Assembly (NCBI GenBank): GCA_050945895.1
Contig: JBMNTU010000056.1
Location: 1-15,968, forward strand
Source of the DNA: JBMNTU01 sp050945895
Lineage (GTDB): Bacteria > Bacillota > Clostridia > Christensenellales > Christensenellaceae
Direction of reading: 5' to 3'
Length of the DNA: 15,968 nucleotides
The notes beneath the pieces were generated by a model that had not been told where the DNA came from, searched no databases, and worked only from the letters and a program-made list of their open reading frames with translations. Below are positions 7,985-14,710 of the stretch, piece after piece. How positions within the stretch are numbered: the stretch's first letter is position 1; every line of letters starts with the position of its first letter. Both the position numbers and the translations under genes were made by a program.

Positions 7985-8030
7985 TTGACAGAACCTTTCA
8001 AAACCTTTCCATGCGTTTCTTTTGCGGGCT

Positions 8031-8060
8031 TAAAAACAAAGAGCGGGGGCACCCACTCTT
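8031..8060 (-). terminator. intrinsic terminator in the rimP-nusA leader
   Basis: On the minus strand, bases 8060-8039 form a 9-bp stem (AAGAG-U-GGG with CCC-G-CUCUU, including one G-U pair) closed by a 4-base loop (UGCC). A U-rich tract interrupted by one G and ending UUUUUA follows at 8040-8031. This is a standard Rho-independent terminator. It lies about 17 bases after the expected start site of the rimP promoter at 8084-8112, so it can attenuate that transcript as well as stop read-through from plsY. No other terminator is seen between plsY and this point. Confidence 0.8.
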
Positions 8061-8083
8061 AATCAAAAGTTTATTCCTAAAAA

Positions 8084-8112
8084 AGAATACCATAGAACCG
8101 GTAAGAAATCAA
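8084..8112 (-). promoter_or_regulatory. promoter for the rimP-nusA-infB operon
   Basis: On the minus strand: -35 TTGATT (8107-8112), 17-base spacer, -10 TATTCT (8084-8089). TGG directly before the -10 gives an extended -10 element. Each hexamer matches consensus at four of six positions. Transcription would start near 8077. It lies between the plsY stop and the leader terminator. Confidence 0.65.
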
Positions 8113-8142
8113 TAGTTTTATACGCAATAACCGCATGTTAAA

Positions 8143-8760
8143 CTATTTTTTTGACAAACTGAGTTTTCTTTCAGTACCGTTTGCCAACCGTACAATGTTC
8201 TCCCTGTGCCCAATTATTCCCAAGATGGCAATGATCAATACTGCCAGCCCATGGAAAATATCGCCGTTCATAAACAAAAAACCGCAAACAGCGCTTGAAA
8301 CTAGCCCGATGAGCGAGCCGATGCTCATCACCTTGGTAATGAACACGATCAATACACAAACCGCAAAAATGATGATAGTAGGAATGGGCTGAATAACCAG
8401 TAAAACGCCGGCCGTTGCGGCAATTCCCTTCCCTCCCTTGAATTTCAGGAAGCAGGAATAGTTGTGCCCCACAACAGCAAATACGGCGGCAATATAAAGG
8501 CCGAGCGCGCCGCCGCTGATCCACAGGCCAAGCAAGGCGGCAAATACGCCTTTTAGAATATCGCAGATAAGCGTAAGCAGGCCCAGACCCCAGCCATAAT
8601 TGCGGAGCATGTTTGTTGTTCCTGCATTTCCGCTCCCTTTTTCGCGGATATCCTCCCCTTTTATTTTTTTTCCAAATATATACGAGAAAGATATGGAACC
8701 AATTACATATGCCAATACGGCAACTAAAATGTATACTACTGTCGCAGTTGGCGAAAACAC
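8143..8760 (-). CDS. plsY: glycerol-3-phosphate acyltransferase PlsY
   Basis: PlsY transfers the acyl group from acyl-phosphate to glycerol-3-phosphate, the first membrane step of phospholipid synthesis. The product is 205 residues with several hydrophobic segments (about 7-25, 55-80, 85-103, 116-142, 148-165, 170-185). The three conserved loops are present: Ser-Gly-Asn-Ala-Gly-Thr-Thr-Asn at 43-50, Phe-Lys-Gly-Gly-Lys-Gly at 107-112, and Gly-His-Arg-Glu-Asn-Ile at 184-189 followed by Asn-Gly-Thr-Glu. The start is GTG (8758-8760). Its GGAGG overlaps the last codons of der, whose stop lies two bases before this start. It uses the acyl-phosphate made by PlsX, encoded at the head of the same cluster. 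Confidence 0.95.
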   Translation of the reverse strand: MFSPTATVVYILVAVLAYVIGSISFSYIFGKKIKGEDIREKGSGNAGTTNMLRNYGWGLGLLTLICDILKGVFAALLGLWISGGALGLYIAAVFAVVGHNYSCFLKFKGGKGIAATAGVLLVIQPIPTIIIFAVCVLIVFITKVMSIGSLIGLVSSAVCGFLFMNGDIFHGLAVLIIAILGIIGHRENIVRLANGTERKLSLSKK

Positions 8761-8762
8761 TA

Positions 8763-10094
8763 CTATTGTTCCTCCTTGTCGCTTCTCTGCCTCACTATTA
8801 TTTTAATAGGTGTTCCGCTAAAGTCAAATGTTTTTCGCAGGTAGTTGTTCAAGTAACGCTTATAGGAAAAATGCATCAGCGCAGGTTCGTTGACAAAGAG
8901 CACAAAAGCAGGCGGCGCAATGCTTACTTGGGTAATGTAATAAATTTTCAACCGACGCCCCTTATCGGAGGGCGGTTCTGCCGCCATAATTGCGTCGCGC
9001 AGCGTATCGTTCAATATCCCTGTGCTAATACGCCTGCGGCTGTTTTCATATGCCTCGCCAATAAGGTCAAACAGCTTATCAACCCGCTGCCCCGTTTTTG
9101 CGGAAATATATATTTTTTTTATGTATGGCATAAAATTCAGCTGAAAGTCTATATCCTTGTCGTACTTTTCAATCGTATAGGTGTCCTTTTCAATCGAATC
9201 CCACTTGTTTACGGCAACCACGCAGGGCTTTCCTTCTTCGTGCACATATCCGGCAACTTTTACATCCTGCTCCGTTACCTCATCATTTGCGTCTATCATA
9301 AGCACAACAACATCTGCCCGCCGTATTGCCGCCAACGAGCGTATTACGCTGTAGCGCTCAATGGATTTGTCCTCAATACGGCCTTTTTTCCGCATGCCGG
9401 CAGTGTCAATCAACGTATAATCCACGCCATTTCTGGAAAACTCCGTATCTGTCGCATCGCGTGTTGTGCCGGGGATGTCGCTGACAATGGTTCTCTCGTA
9501 GCCCAGTATCTTATTGACCAACGAAGATTTTCCAACATTCGGTTTGCCGACCAGCGCAATTTTGAGGGACTCTTCGATACTTTTGCTTTCGGGGTGGTCG
9601 TCGATGTGCTTGATGACTTCATCCAGCAGCTCGCCCAGCCCAAGCCCCTGTGTAGACGAAATAGGAATGACATCGCCCAGCCCCAACTGATAAAAATCAT
9701 AGATATTTTGCAGATCCGTTTTATTGTCCACTTTATTGACAACGACCAAAACAGGCTTATCCGATTTGCGGAGCATATTTGCGACTTCGTAATCCTCGGC
9801 GGTTATGCCGGTTTTTCCATCAACAAAAAATAAAATAAGCTGCGCGGAATGAATTGCAATTTCCGTTTGGTTGCGCATTGCAGTCATAATCTTATCTTCT
9901 GTTTTCATGTCCAATCCGCCGGTGTCTATCAGTGTAAATTCCCGATTCAGCCACTCGGTGTCCGCATAGATCCGGTCGCGCGTAACACCCGGCGTATCTT
10001 CGATAATCGCCAGCTTTGTTTTTGTCATCCTGTTGAAAAAAGTCGATTTGCCGACGTTTGGACGCCCGACAACCGCAACCAATGGTTTTGCCAT
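8763..10094 (-). CDS. der: ribosome-associated double GTPase Der (EngA)
   Basis: Der is an essential GTPase with two G domains that acts in 50S subunit assembly. The product is 443 residues, full length. The first G domain has GRPNVGKS at 10-17, Asp-Thr-Gly-Gly at 57-60 and NKVD at 120-123. The second has GKPNVGKS at 183-190, Asp-Thr-Ala-Gly-Met-Arg at 230-235 and NKWD at 296-299. A C-terminal KH-like domain (from about 350) follows. The ATG has AGGAAAAGGAAA upstream and lies 19 bases after the DUF512 gene. It is probably co-transcribed with that gene and plsY. Confidence 0.97.
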   Translation of the reverse strand: MAKPLVAVVGRPNVGKSTFFNRMTKTKLAIIEDTPGVTRDRIYADTEWLNREFTLIDTGGLDMKTEDKIMTAMRNQTEIAIHSAQLILFFVDGKTGITAEDYEVANMLRKSDKPVLVVVNKVDNKTDLQNIYDFYQLGLGDVIPISSTQGLGLGELLDEVIKHIDDHPESKSIEESLKIALVGKPNVGKSSLVNKILGYERTIVSDIPGTTRDATDTEFSRNGVDYTLIDTAGMRKKGRIEDKSIERYSVIRSLAAIRRADVVVLMIDANDEVTEQDVKVAGYVHEEGKPCVVAVNKWDSIEKDTYTIEKYDKDIDFQLNFMPYIKKIYISAKTGQRVDKLFDLIGEAYENSRRRISTGILNDTLRDAIMAAEPPSDKGRRLKIYYITQVSIAPPAFVLFVNEPALMHFSYKRYLNNYLRKTFDFSGTPIKIIVRQRSDKEEQ

Positions 10095-10113
10095 GCTGTT
10101 TCCTTTTCCTGTG

Positions 10114-11418
10114 TTAGCCCATCAACCGCTCGACAAGCGCAAAGCCATCGGGCGGTATAATCTCGCATTTTATTCTCAGCGCTTTTTCAATATCGGCCAG
10201 CGCCCAATCGTCCAGCGTCGTATCCGTGTGTTCCCTGAAGCACGTTCCCGAAAGCAGCAAAATATCCACACCGCGAAGTCTACCTTTTAGCTGCGCCACA
10301 ATATCCTGCGCAGTCAGAAGGCCGGTAACGGTCACACTCTGCCCAAAGAAACGGTTTTCGACGCCAAACACCGTCACTTCAACATTATGCCGTTTTTTTA
10401 TTCTGTCTGCAAGTTTTTTTAAAAACGGCGCCATGTCTTCACCCGTCACAATCCCATATGCTATACTTTTGTCAGCGGCAGCAGCAATATCTTCCAGCCC
10501 TTCTTCCGCCTCCTGCATAAATTTTGCAATCAGGCCCACGCCATTTTCTATTTGCGGGAAATCTTCGTATGTATCGTATTCGGGCAGCGGCAAGCCCGCC
10601 TTTATGTATAGCTCGTCCGCGCCAAAAACAAACAGCGTCCCGCTTTCGCGCAAAAATTCCGACTGAAATTGTTCAAGCATGCTTATAGAATTTCTGGCTG
10701 TTTCTTGTGTTAGCGGCTGCAATTCATACAGCCCTTCCCGGTGCCTCGTAAGCCCGGCCGGAACAATGGCTAAGGACTGTACCGCCGGAAAAAGCGCAGA
10801 CAGGTCTCGAATGCTTTTTTGCAGCACTTCTCTGTCGTTTATCCCTTCGCAAAGTACGATTTGCGTGTGCATGTGGATGCCGTTTTCTGCCAGCCTGCGC
10901 ATGATGCTCATCGTCTCCGCCGCCCGCGGCGTACCCAGCAACAGCGCGCGAACGTTGTCGTCTGTGGCATGCACAGAAATATACAACGGTGAAATTTTTT
11001 TTTGGATGATTCGGTCAATTTCGCCCGAAGAAAGATTGGTCAGTGTAATATAGCTTCCCATCAAAAAGGACATACGCCAATCGTCATCTTTAAAATAAAG
11101 CGTTTTTCGCATGCCGAGCGGCATTTGGTCTACAAAGCAAAATACACACTTGTTTTTGCATACGATTTTTTTTCCGAAACCGTCATCGGCAAATTCGACC
11201 CCAAGGTCTTCGTACGGCTCTTTTTCGATTTCCGCCTCGTATTTTTCCCTGTCCGCGGTCTCAAATACCAAAAGCAGGCTTGTATCCGCCATATGGTACT
11301 CGTAATCGATATAATCCGTTGCAGGCTGCCCATTAACAGACAAAAGGCGGTCTCCTACTTTTATACCGCACTCGCTCGCTATGCTGTTTTCCCGGACGCT
11401 TTTTACTGGCCCCAGCAT
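10114..11418 (-). CDS. PDZ / radical-SAM / DUF512 family protein, role unknown
   Basis: The product is 434 residues. Residues 1 to about 60 form a PDZ-like domain (Val-Gly-Asp-Arg-Leu-Leu-Ser-Val-Asn-Gly at 21-30). A Cys-x3-Cys-x2-Cys cluster follows at Cys87, Cys91 and Cys94, the pattern of radical-SAM enzymes that bind a 4Fe-4S cluster. The C-terminal half (from about 215) is the DUF512 domain. The family is widespread in Clostridia and cyanobacteria, often beside der, and no substrate is established to my knowledge. The ATG has AGGAG five bases upstream. A likely promoter overlaps the glyA stop and a hairpin lies in its leader, so it may be controlled separately from plsX-rnc-glyA. A role tied to ribosome assembly or membrane synthesis is only inference from neighbours. 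Confidence 0.9.
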   Translation of the reverse strand: MLGPVKSVRENSIASECGIKVGDRLLSVNGQPATDYIDYEYHMADTSLLLVFETADREKYEAEIEKEPYEDLGVEFADDGFGKKIVCKNKCVFCFVDQMPLGMRKTLYFKDDDWRMSFLMGSYITLTNLSSGEIDRIIQKKISPLYISVHATDDNVRALLLGTPRAAETMSIMRRLAENGIHMHTQIVLCEGINDREVLQKSIRDLSALFPAVQSLAIVPAGLTRHREGLYELQPLTQETARNSISMLEQFQSEFLRESGTLFVFGADELYIKAGLPLPEYDTYEDFPQIENGVGLIAKFMQEAEEGLEDIAAAADKSIAYGIVTGEDMAPFLKKLADRIKKRHNVEVTVFGVENRFFGQSVTVTGLLTAQDIVAQLKGRLRGVDILLLSGTCFREHTDTTLDDWALADIEKALRIKCEIIPPDGFALVERLMG

Positions 11419-11439
11419 TTTTTCTCCTACCTAACAAAT

Positions 11440-11465
11440 GAGGAACAGGGCTGCCCCCGTTCCCC
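11440..11465 (-). other. leader hairpin before the DUF512 gene
   Basis: The minus-strand RNA can pair GGGGAAC and GGG with CCC and GUUCCUC, about ten pairs with one bulged U, one G-U pair and a 5-base loop. No U-tract follows, so it is not a good intrinsic terminator. It begins a few bases after the start site predicted from the promoter at 11477-11504 and ends about 20 bases before the DUF512 start codon. It could protect the 5' end of that mRNA or act as a protein- or processing-dependent control site. Confidence 0.5.
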
Positions 11466-11476
11466 ATGGAATACCA

Positions 11477-11504
11477 ATCATACAATAGCAGCGCAGCGTA
11501 TCAA
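11477..11504 (-). promoter_or_regulatory. internal promoter for DUF512-der-plsY
   Basis: On the minus strand: -35 TTGATA (11499-11504), 16-base spacer, -10 TATGAT (11477-11482). Each hexamer matches consensus at five of six positions. The -35 overlaps the glyA stop codon. Predicted start near 11470. It would give the second half of the cluster its own transcription. Confidence 0.55.
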
Positions 11505-12739
11505 TCGTAAAGAGGATACGCTCCGCAAAGCGCGGCTACCTGTTCTTTCGTCTTGGAAATGGCGCCCTCGCCTTCGTTGATGATACCCGAAACCAGCCCG
11601 CCGATTGTCTCCATATCTTTTTCGACCATGCCGCGTGTCGTCACCGCCGGGGTGCCCAGCCGGATGCCGCTTGTTACAAACGGGCTCAATGTTTCAAAAG
11701 GAATGGTGTTTTTGTTGGCAGTGATTCCCGCTTCGTCGAGCAATGCTTCAATTTCTTTGCCCGTTTTTCCTTTGGCTCCCACGTCCACAAGCATCAGGTG
11801 GTTGTCGGTTCCGCCGGACACAATTCTCTGTCCGTTATCCATCAATGCTTTGGAAAGCGCCGCCGCGTTTTTAACAATCTGCTTCTGATACGCCTTAAAT
11901 TCATCCGTCATCGCTTCCTTGAAGCAAACGGCTTTTGCGGCGATGATGTGCATGAGCGGACCGCCCTGCGTCCCGGGGAAAATTCCCTTATCTACAGCTT
12001 TTGCGTGCTCTTCCGTGCAGAGTATCATCCCTCCGCGCGGACCGCGCAGCGTTTTATGTGTGGTTGTAGTAACAAAATGCGCATACGGAACAGGGTTAGG
12101 GTGCTCGCCTGCGGCAACAAGCCCGGCAATATGCGCCATATCTACCATCAAATATGCGCCAACAGCGTCTGCAATCTCGCGGAACTTCTGGAAGTCGATT
12201 GTGCGAGGATATGCGCTTGCGCCCGCCACGATCATCTTGGGCTTATTGGTAACGGCAAGATCGTAAAGCTCTTCATAATCAATCGTTTCTGTGTCTTTAC
12301 GAACGCCGTACGGAACGATATTAAAATACTTGCCAGACATGTTGACAGGGCTTCCGTGCGTCAGGTGCCCCCCATGCGAAAGGTTCATGCCCAAAATGGT
12401 ATCACCAGGTTCCAATACAGCAAAATACACGGCAATATTGGCTTGCGCACCCGAATGAGGTTGTACGTTTGCATGCTCTGCGCCAAAAATCTTCTTTGCC
12501 CGGTCTCGCGCCAGATTTTCGGCAATATCAACAAATTCGCACCCGCCGTAATAGCGCTTTCCTGGGTACCCCTCCGCATATTTATTCGTCAGGTGAGAGC
12601 CCATCGCCTGCATGACCGCCGGCGACACAAAATTTTCGGACGCAATCAGCTCAATATTGTGCTGCTGCCTCGAAAGCTCTTTCATCATAGCGTCATACGT
12701 TTCCGGATCCGCGTTTTTTACCAGTGAAAAATCCAGCAT
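11501..12739 (-). CDS. glyA: serine hydroxymethyltransferase
   Basis: GlyA is the pyridoxal-phosphate enzyme that interconverts serine and glycine and loads one-carbon units onto tetrahydrofolate. The product is 412 residues, full length. The cofactor lysine is Lys229 in Val-Thr-Thr-Thr-Thr-His-Lys-Thr-Leu-Arg-Gly-Pro-Arg-Gly-Gly. Asp200 and His203 in Asp-Met-Ala-His-Ile-Ala-Gly and the N-terminal Ser-Glu-Asn block (34-36) fit the active site. The ATG has GAGGTG seven bases upstream. A 40-base AT-rich gap separates it from rnc. That gap has no convincing promoter; the best match, TTGAAA then TAATTA at 16 bases, is weak. A glyA gene between rnc and a DUF512 gene is not an arrangement I know as standard. 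Confidence 0.97.
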   Translation of the reverse strand: MLDFSLVKNADPETYDAMMKELSRQQHNIELIASENFVSPAVMQAMGSHLTNKYAEGYPGKRYYGGCEFVDIAENLARDRAKKIFGAEHANVQPHSGAQANIAVYFAVLEPGDTILGMNLSHGGHLTHGSPVNMSGKYFNIVPYGVRKDTETIDYEELYDLAVTNKPKMIVAGASAYPRTIDFQKFREIADAVGAYLMVDMAHIAGLVAAGEHPNPVPYAHFVTTTTHKTLRGPRGGMILCTEEHAKAVDKGIFPGTQGGPLMHIIAAKAVCFKEAMTDEFKAYQKQIVKNAAALSKALMDNGQRIVSGGTDNHLMLVDVGAKGKTGKEIEALLDEAGITANKNTIPFETLSPFVTSGIRLGTPAVTTRGMVEKDMETIGGLVSGIINEGEGAISKTKEQVAALCGAYPLYD

Positions 12740-12779
12740 TTACATACACCTCGCATAATTATTAAATATTTACGTTTTT

Positions 12780-13457
12780 TCAAACGTATTGTTCTATATG
12801 TTCCAGCGCAAACTTCGCCGCGTTTTGCTCCGCTTCTTTTTTTGAAGAGCCAATTCCCTCGCAAACGACGTCGTCTCCAATAATAAGACGCACATAAAAG
12901 GTCGTATCGTGCGGCGGGCCTTCCTGCCGCTCTACCAAATAATTGATCTCTTTTTTTGCGTTTTTCTGTATTATTTCCTGCAATTGCGTCTTATAATCGC
13001 TTTTTTGCGTGCCTTTGCCAAGGCTTTCCACCATGCTGCCCAGCAGGCCTGCAATCACCGTTTTTGCCGCATAGAAGCCGCCGTCCACATAGATTGCGCC
13101 AAATACCGCTTCCATCGCATTTTCCAAAATAGACTGTTTATCGCGCCCGCCTGTTCGCTCCTCGCCGTTTCCCAGCGACAGGTGCGCACCCAAATCCAGC
13201 GTTCTTGCCAGGTGCGCAAGTGTTTTTGCGCATACAATCTTTGCGCGCATCTGCGTTAGCTGACCCTCATTCAAAGAGGTATAGCGTGCGTACAGCATAT
13301 CACTTACTGCAAGTTCCAATACGGCATCGCCCAGAAATTCCAAGCGTTCATAATTCGGCTCTCCGGCGCGCGACGGATGTGTCAGCGCCGTTTTAATAAG
13401 TAACTCATTTTCAAAAGAATATCCAATTTTGTCTTCCAGTTGTGCTTGTTTGAGCAT
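12780..13457 (-). CDS. rnc: ribonuclease III
   Basis: RNase III cleaves double-stranded RNA, including rRNA precursors. The product is 225 residues with the nuclease domain (1 to about 150) and a double-stranded-RNA-binding domain (about 155-223, with Gly-Ser-Ser-Lys-Lys-Glu-Ala-Glu). The signature Glu-Arg-Leu-Glu-Phe-Leu-Gly-Asp lies at 37-44, giving metal ligands Glu40 and Asp44. In the second acidic cluster Glu116 is kept, but by eye-alignment to E. coli RNase III the position of Asp114 is Asn113 here. The ATG has GGGAAGGA just upstream and follows plsX by 19 bases. acpP, which often lies between plsX and rnc, is absent, as is smc downstream. Confidence 0.95.
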   Translation of the reverse strand: MLKQAQLEDKIGYSFENELLIKTALTHPSRAGEPNYERLEFLGDAVLELAVSDMLYARYTSLNEGQLTQMRAKIVCAKTLAHLARTLDLGAHLSLGNGEERTGGRDKQSILENAMEAVFGAIYVDGGFYAAKTVIAGLLGSMVESLGKGTQKSDYKTQLQEIIQKNAKKEINYLVERQEGPPHDTTFYVRLIIGDDVVCEGIGSSKKEAEQNAAKFALEHIEQYV

Positions 13458-13476
13458 TCCTTCCCATCCCCAATGT

Positions 13477-14490
13477 TCAGACAGGCGTTCCTTCTTCCCT
13501 GCCCGCTACTTCTTTTTTTATGATATTGACAACATCGCCTGTTATAAAATTGCGCGCAACGCGAATTGCGCTAAAAATCGCACGCGCATCCGAACTGCCA
13601 TGTGCTTTCACAACTCCACCATTGAGACCCAAAAGCAGTGCGCCGCCCGTTTCCTCGTAATCCATTTTTTTCTTTAGCTTTCGAAAAACACTTTTCATAA
13701 AGACAGCGCCAATTTTTGCAGCAATGCTTTCTTTTATATATGTTTTCATCATGCCAAGAATGGTCTTTGCGCTGCCTTCTACCAGCTTCAAAACAATATT
13801 CCCCACAAAGCCGTCGCATACAAGGACATCAAAATCCCCCGACAATAAATCGCGCCCCTCGGCGTTGCCTACAAAATTTATAGACGCCTTTTCGAGTAGT
13901 TCATATGCTTCTTTTGTCAGCTCGTTTCCCTTTTCCGCCTCGCTGCCATTGTTGATTAGTCCGACTTTTGGATTTTTGATACCAAAAACCTTTTCCATAT
14001 ATACGCTGCCCATAATTCCAAATTGTTCCAGGTAGCGCGGCTTCGAGTCGACATTTGCACCGCCGTCCACCAAAAGGACATGGCCGGTTTTGGTAGGCAG
14101 CACCGGCGCGAACGCGGGTCGTTTGACGCCGGGCAGGCGCCGCACAATTAGTGTTGCACCTGCAACAAGTGCCCCCGTACACCCAGCAGATATAACAATA
14201 CTGCCTGGCCGTTTCACAGTCTCGTTTAAAGCGACGACCAATGAGGAATCCGTTTTTTCCTTAACAGATTTCACAGGCGGGTCGTCCATATGTATAATTT
14301 CTGTAGTATGTATGATGTCAATGCGGCTTTTGTCGTAATCCAGCTGAGATAAAACAGCATCAATTGCTGTTTTGTCACCCGTCAGTACGATACGGATATC
14401 TTGGTACTCGGTCAGCCCCATCACCGCCCCGCGCACAATTGCTTCCGGCGCATGGTCTCCGCCCATAGCATCTATAATCATTTCCATCAT
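13477..14490 (-). CDS. plsX: phosphate acyltransferase PlsX
   Basis: PlsX converts acyl-ACP to acyl-phosphate, the donor for PlsY, at the membrane surface. The product is up to 337 residues. Family blocks are Asp-Ala-Met-Gly-Gly-Asp-His-Ala-Pro at the N-terminus, Ser-Ala-Gly-Cys-Thr-Gly-Ala in the middle, Asp-Gly-Gly-Ala-Asn-Val, Asp-Gly-Phe-Val-Gly-Asn, and Gly-Gly-Ala-Leu-Leu-Leu-Gly near the C-terminus. Three ATGs lie close together (14488-14490, 14485-14487, 14479-14481). The third gives the usual family N-terminus, but the purine-rich AGGATAAGAG is better spaced for the first two, so the start could be up to three codons shorter. It is the first gene of its operon, with a good promoter 55 bases upstream. 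No FapR-type operator is recognisable. Confidence 0.96.
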   Translation of the reverse strand: MMEMIIDAMGGDHAPEAIVRGAVMGLTEYQDIRIVLTGDKTAIDAVLSQLDYDKSRIDIIHTTEIIHMDDPPVKSVKEKTDSSLVVALNETVKRPGSIVISAGCTGALVAGATLIVRRLPGVKRPAFAPVLPTKTGHVLLVDGGANVDSKPRYLEQFGIMGSVYMEKVFGIKNPKVGLINNGSEAEKGNELTKEAYELLEKASINFVGNAEGRDLLSGDFDVLVCDGFVGNIVLKLVEGSAKTILGMMKTYIKESIAAKIGAVFMKSVFRKLKKKMDYEETGGALLLGLNGGVVKAHGSSDARAIFSAIRVARNFITGDVVNIIKKEVAGREEGTPV

Positions 14491-14544
14491 AATTATTACA
14501 CTCTTATCCTCGAGGCAAAAGTAATGCGTTCCCTACCGTTCAAT

Positions 14545-14573
14545 ATTATATATTGTCTCCCCTCTAATTGCAA
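14545..14573 (-). promoter_or_regulatory. plsX: promoter for plsX operon
   Basis: On the minus strand: -35 TTGCAA (14568-14573, four of six), 17-base spacer, -10 TATAAT (14545-14550, perfect). Predicted start near 14538, giving a leader of about 48 bases before plsX. Confidence 0.75.
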
Positions 14574-14588
14574 ATGCCATATTTACGC

Positions 14589-14606
14589 TGGAACATCGCC
14601 ATTCCA
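14589..14606. repeat. short dyad upstream of the plsX promoter
   Basis: TGGAA (14589-14593) and TTCCA (14602-14606) form an inverted repeat with an 8-base gap, centred about 25 bases upstream of the plsX -35. The position would suit an activator-type site, but the arms are short and chance is a fair explanation. Confidence 0.2.
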
Positions 14607-14624
14607 ACATAAAATCTATACCAA

Positions 14625-14665
14625 TATTCTGCAAAAGAACCTTACATTGCGCCTTCGGCAGAATA
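14625..14665. repeat. 8-bp inverted repeat between the terminator and plsX promoter
   Basis: TATTCTGC (14625-14632) and GCAGAATA (14658-14665) are perfect 8-base inverted arms separated by 25 bases. The right arm touches the U-tract of the terminator at 14664-14705. It could be an operator or a chance repeat. Otherwise I see nothing in the 14574-14663 gap. Confidence 0.25.
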
Positions 14666-14705
14666 AAAAAAGCCTTTCCGGCAACCTTTCAGAAAGGCTT
14701 TTTGG
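14664..14705 (-). terminator. intrinsic terminator of the degenerate HD-GYP gene
   Basis: A perfect 12-bp inverted repeat (AAAAAGCCTTTC at 14667-14678 and GAAAGGCTTTTT at 14692-14703) with a 13-base loop lies a few bases after the stop at 14711. On the minus strand the stem runs into seven T residues. The A-rich opposite side would also allow termination of plus-strand transcription. It cleanly separates this gene from the plsX operon. Confidence 0.9.
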
Positions 14706-14710
14706 TACAA

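Noticed and set aside
8613..9833. 406-codon open frame on the plus strand opposite plsY and der
   Set aside because: It spans the antisense of two intact genes and their junction and has no recognisable family; a shadow frame.
11798..12727. 309-codon open frame on the plus strand opposite glyA
   Set aside because: Antisense shadow of a highly conserved gene.
12740..12779. Possible promoter in the AT-rich rnc-glyA gap (TTGAAA, 16 bases, TAATTA)
   Set aside because: The -10 match is poor and such matches are expected by chance in AT-rich sequence.
12772..12787. 6-bp hairpin with GAAA loop at the rnc stop codon
   Set aside because: The stem is short and A/T-rich and no U-tract follows, so it is not a credible terminator.
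14491..14663. FapR-type operator in front of plsX
   Set aside because: I looked for the known FapR palindrome and found nothing resembling it; only short unrelated dyads are present.
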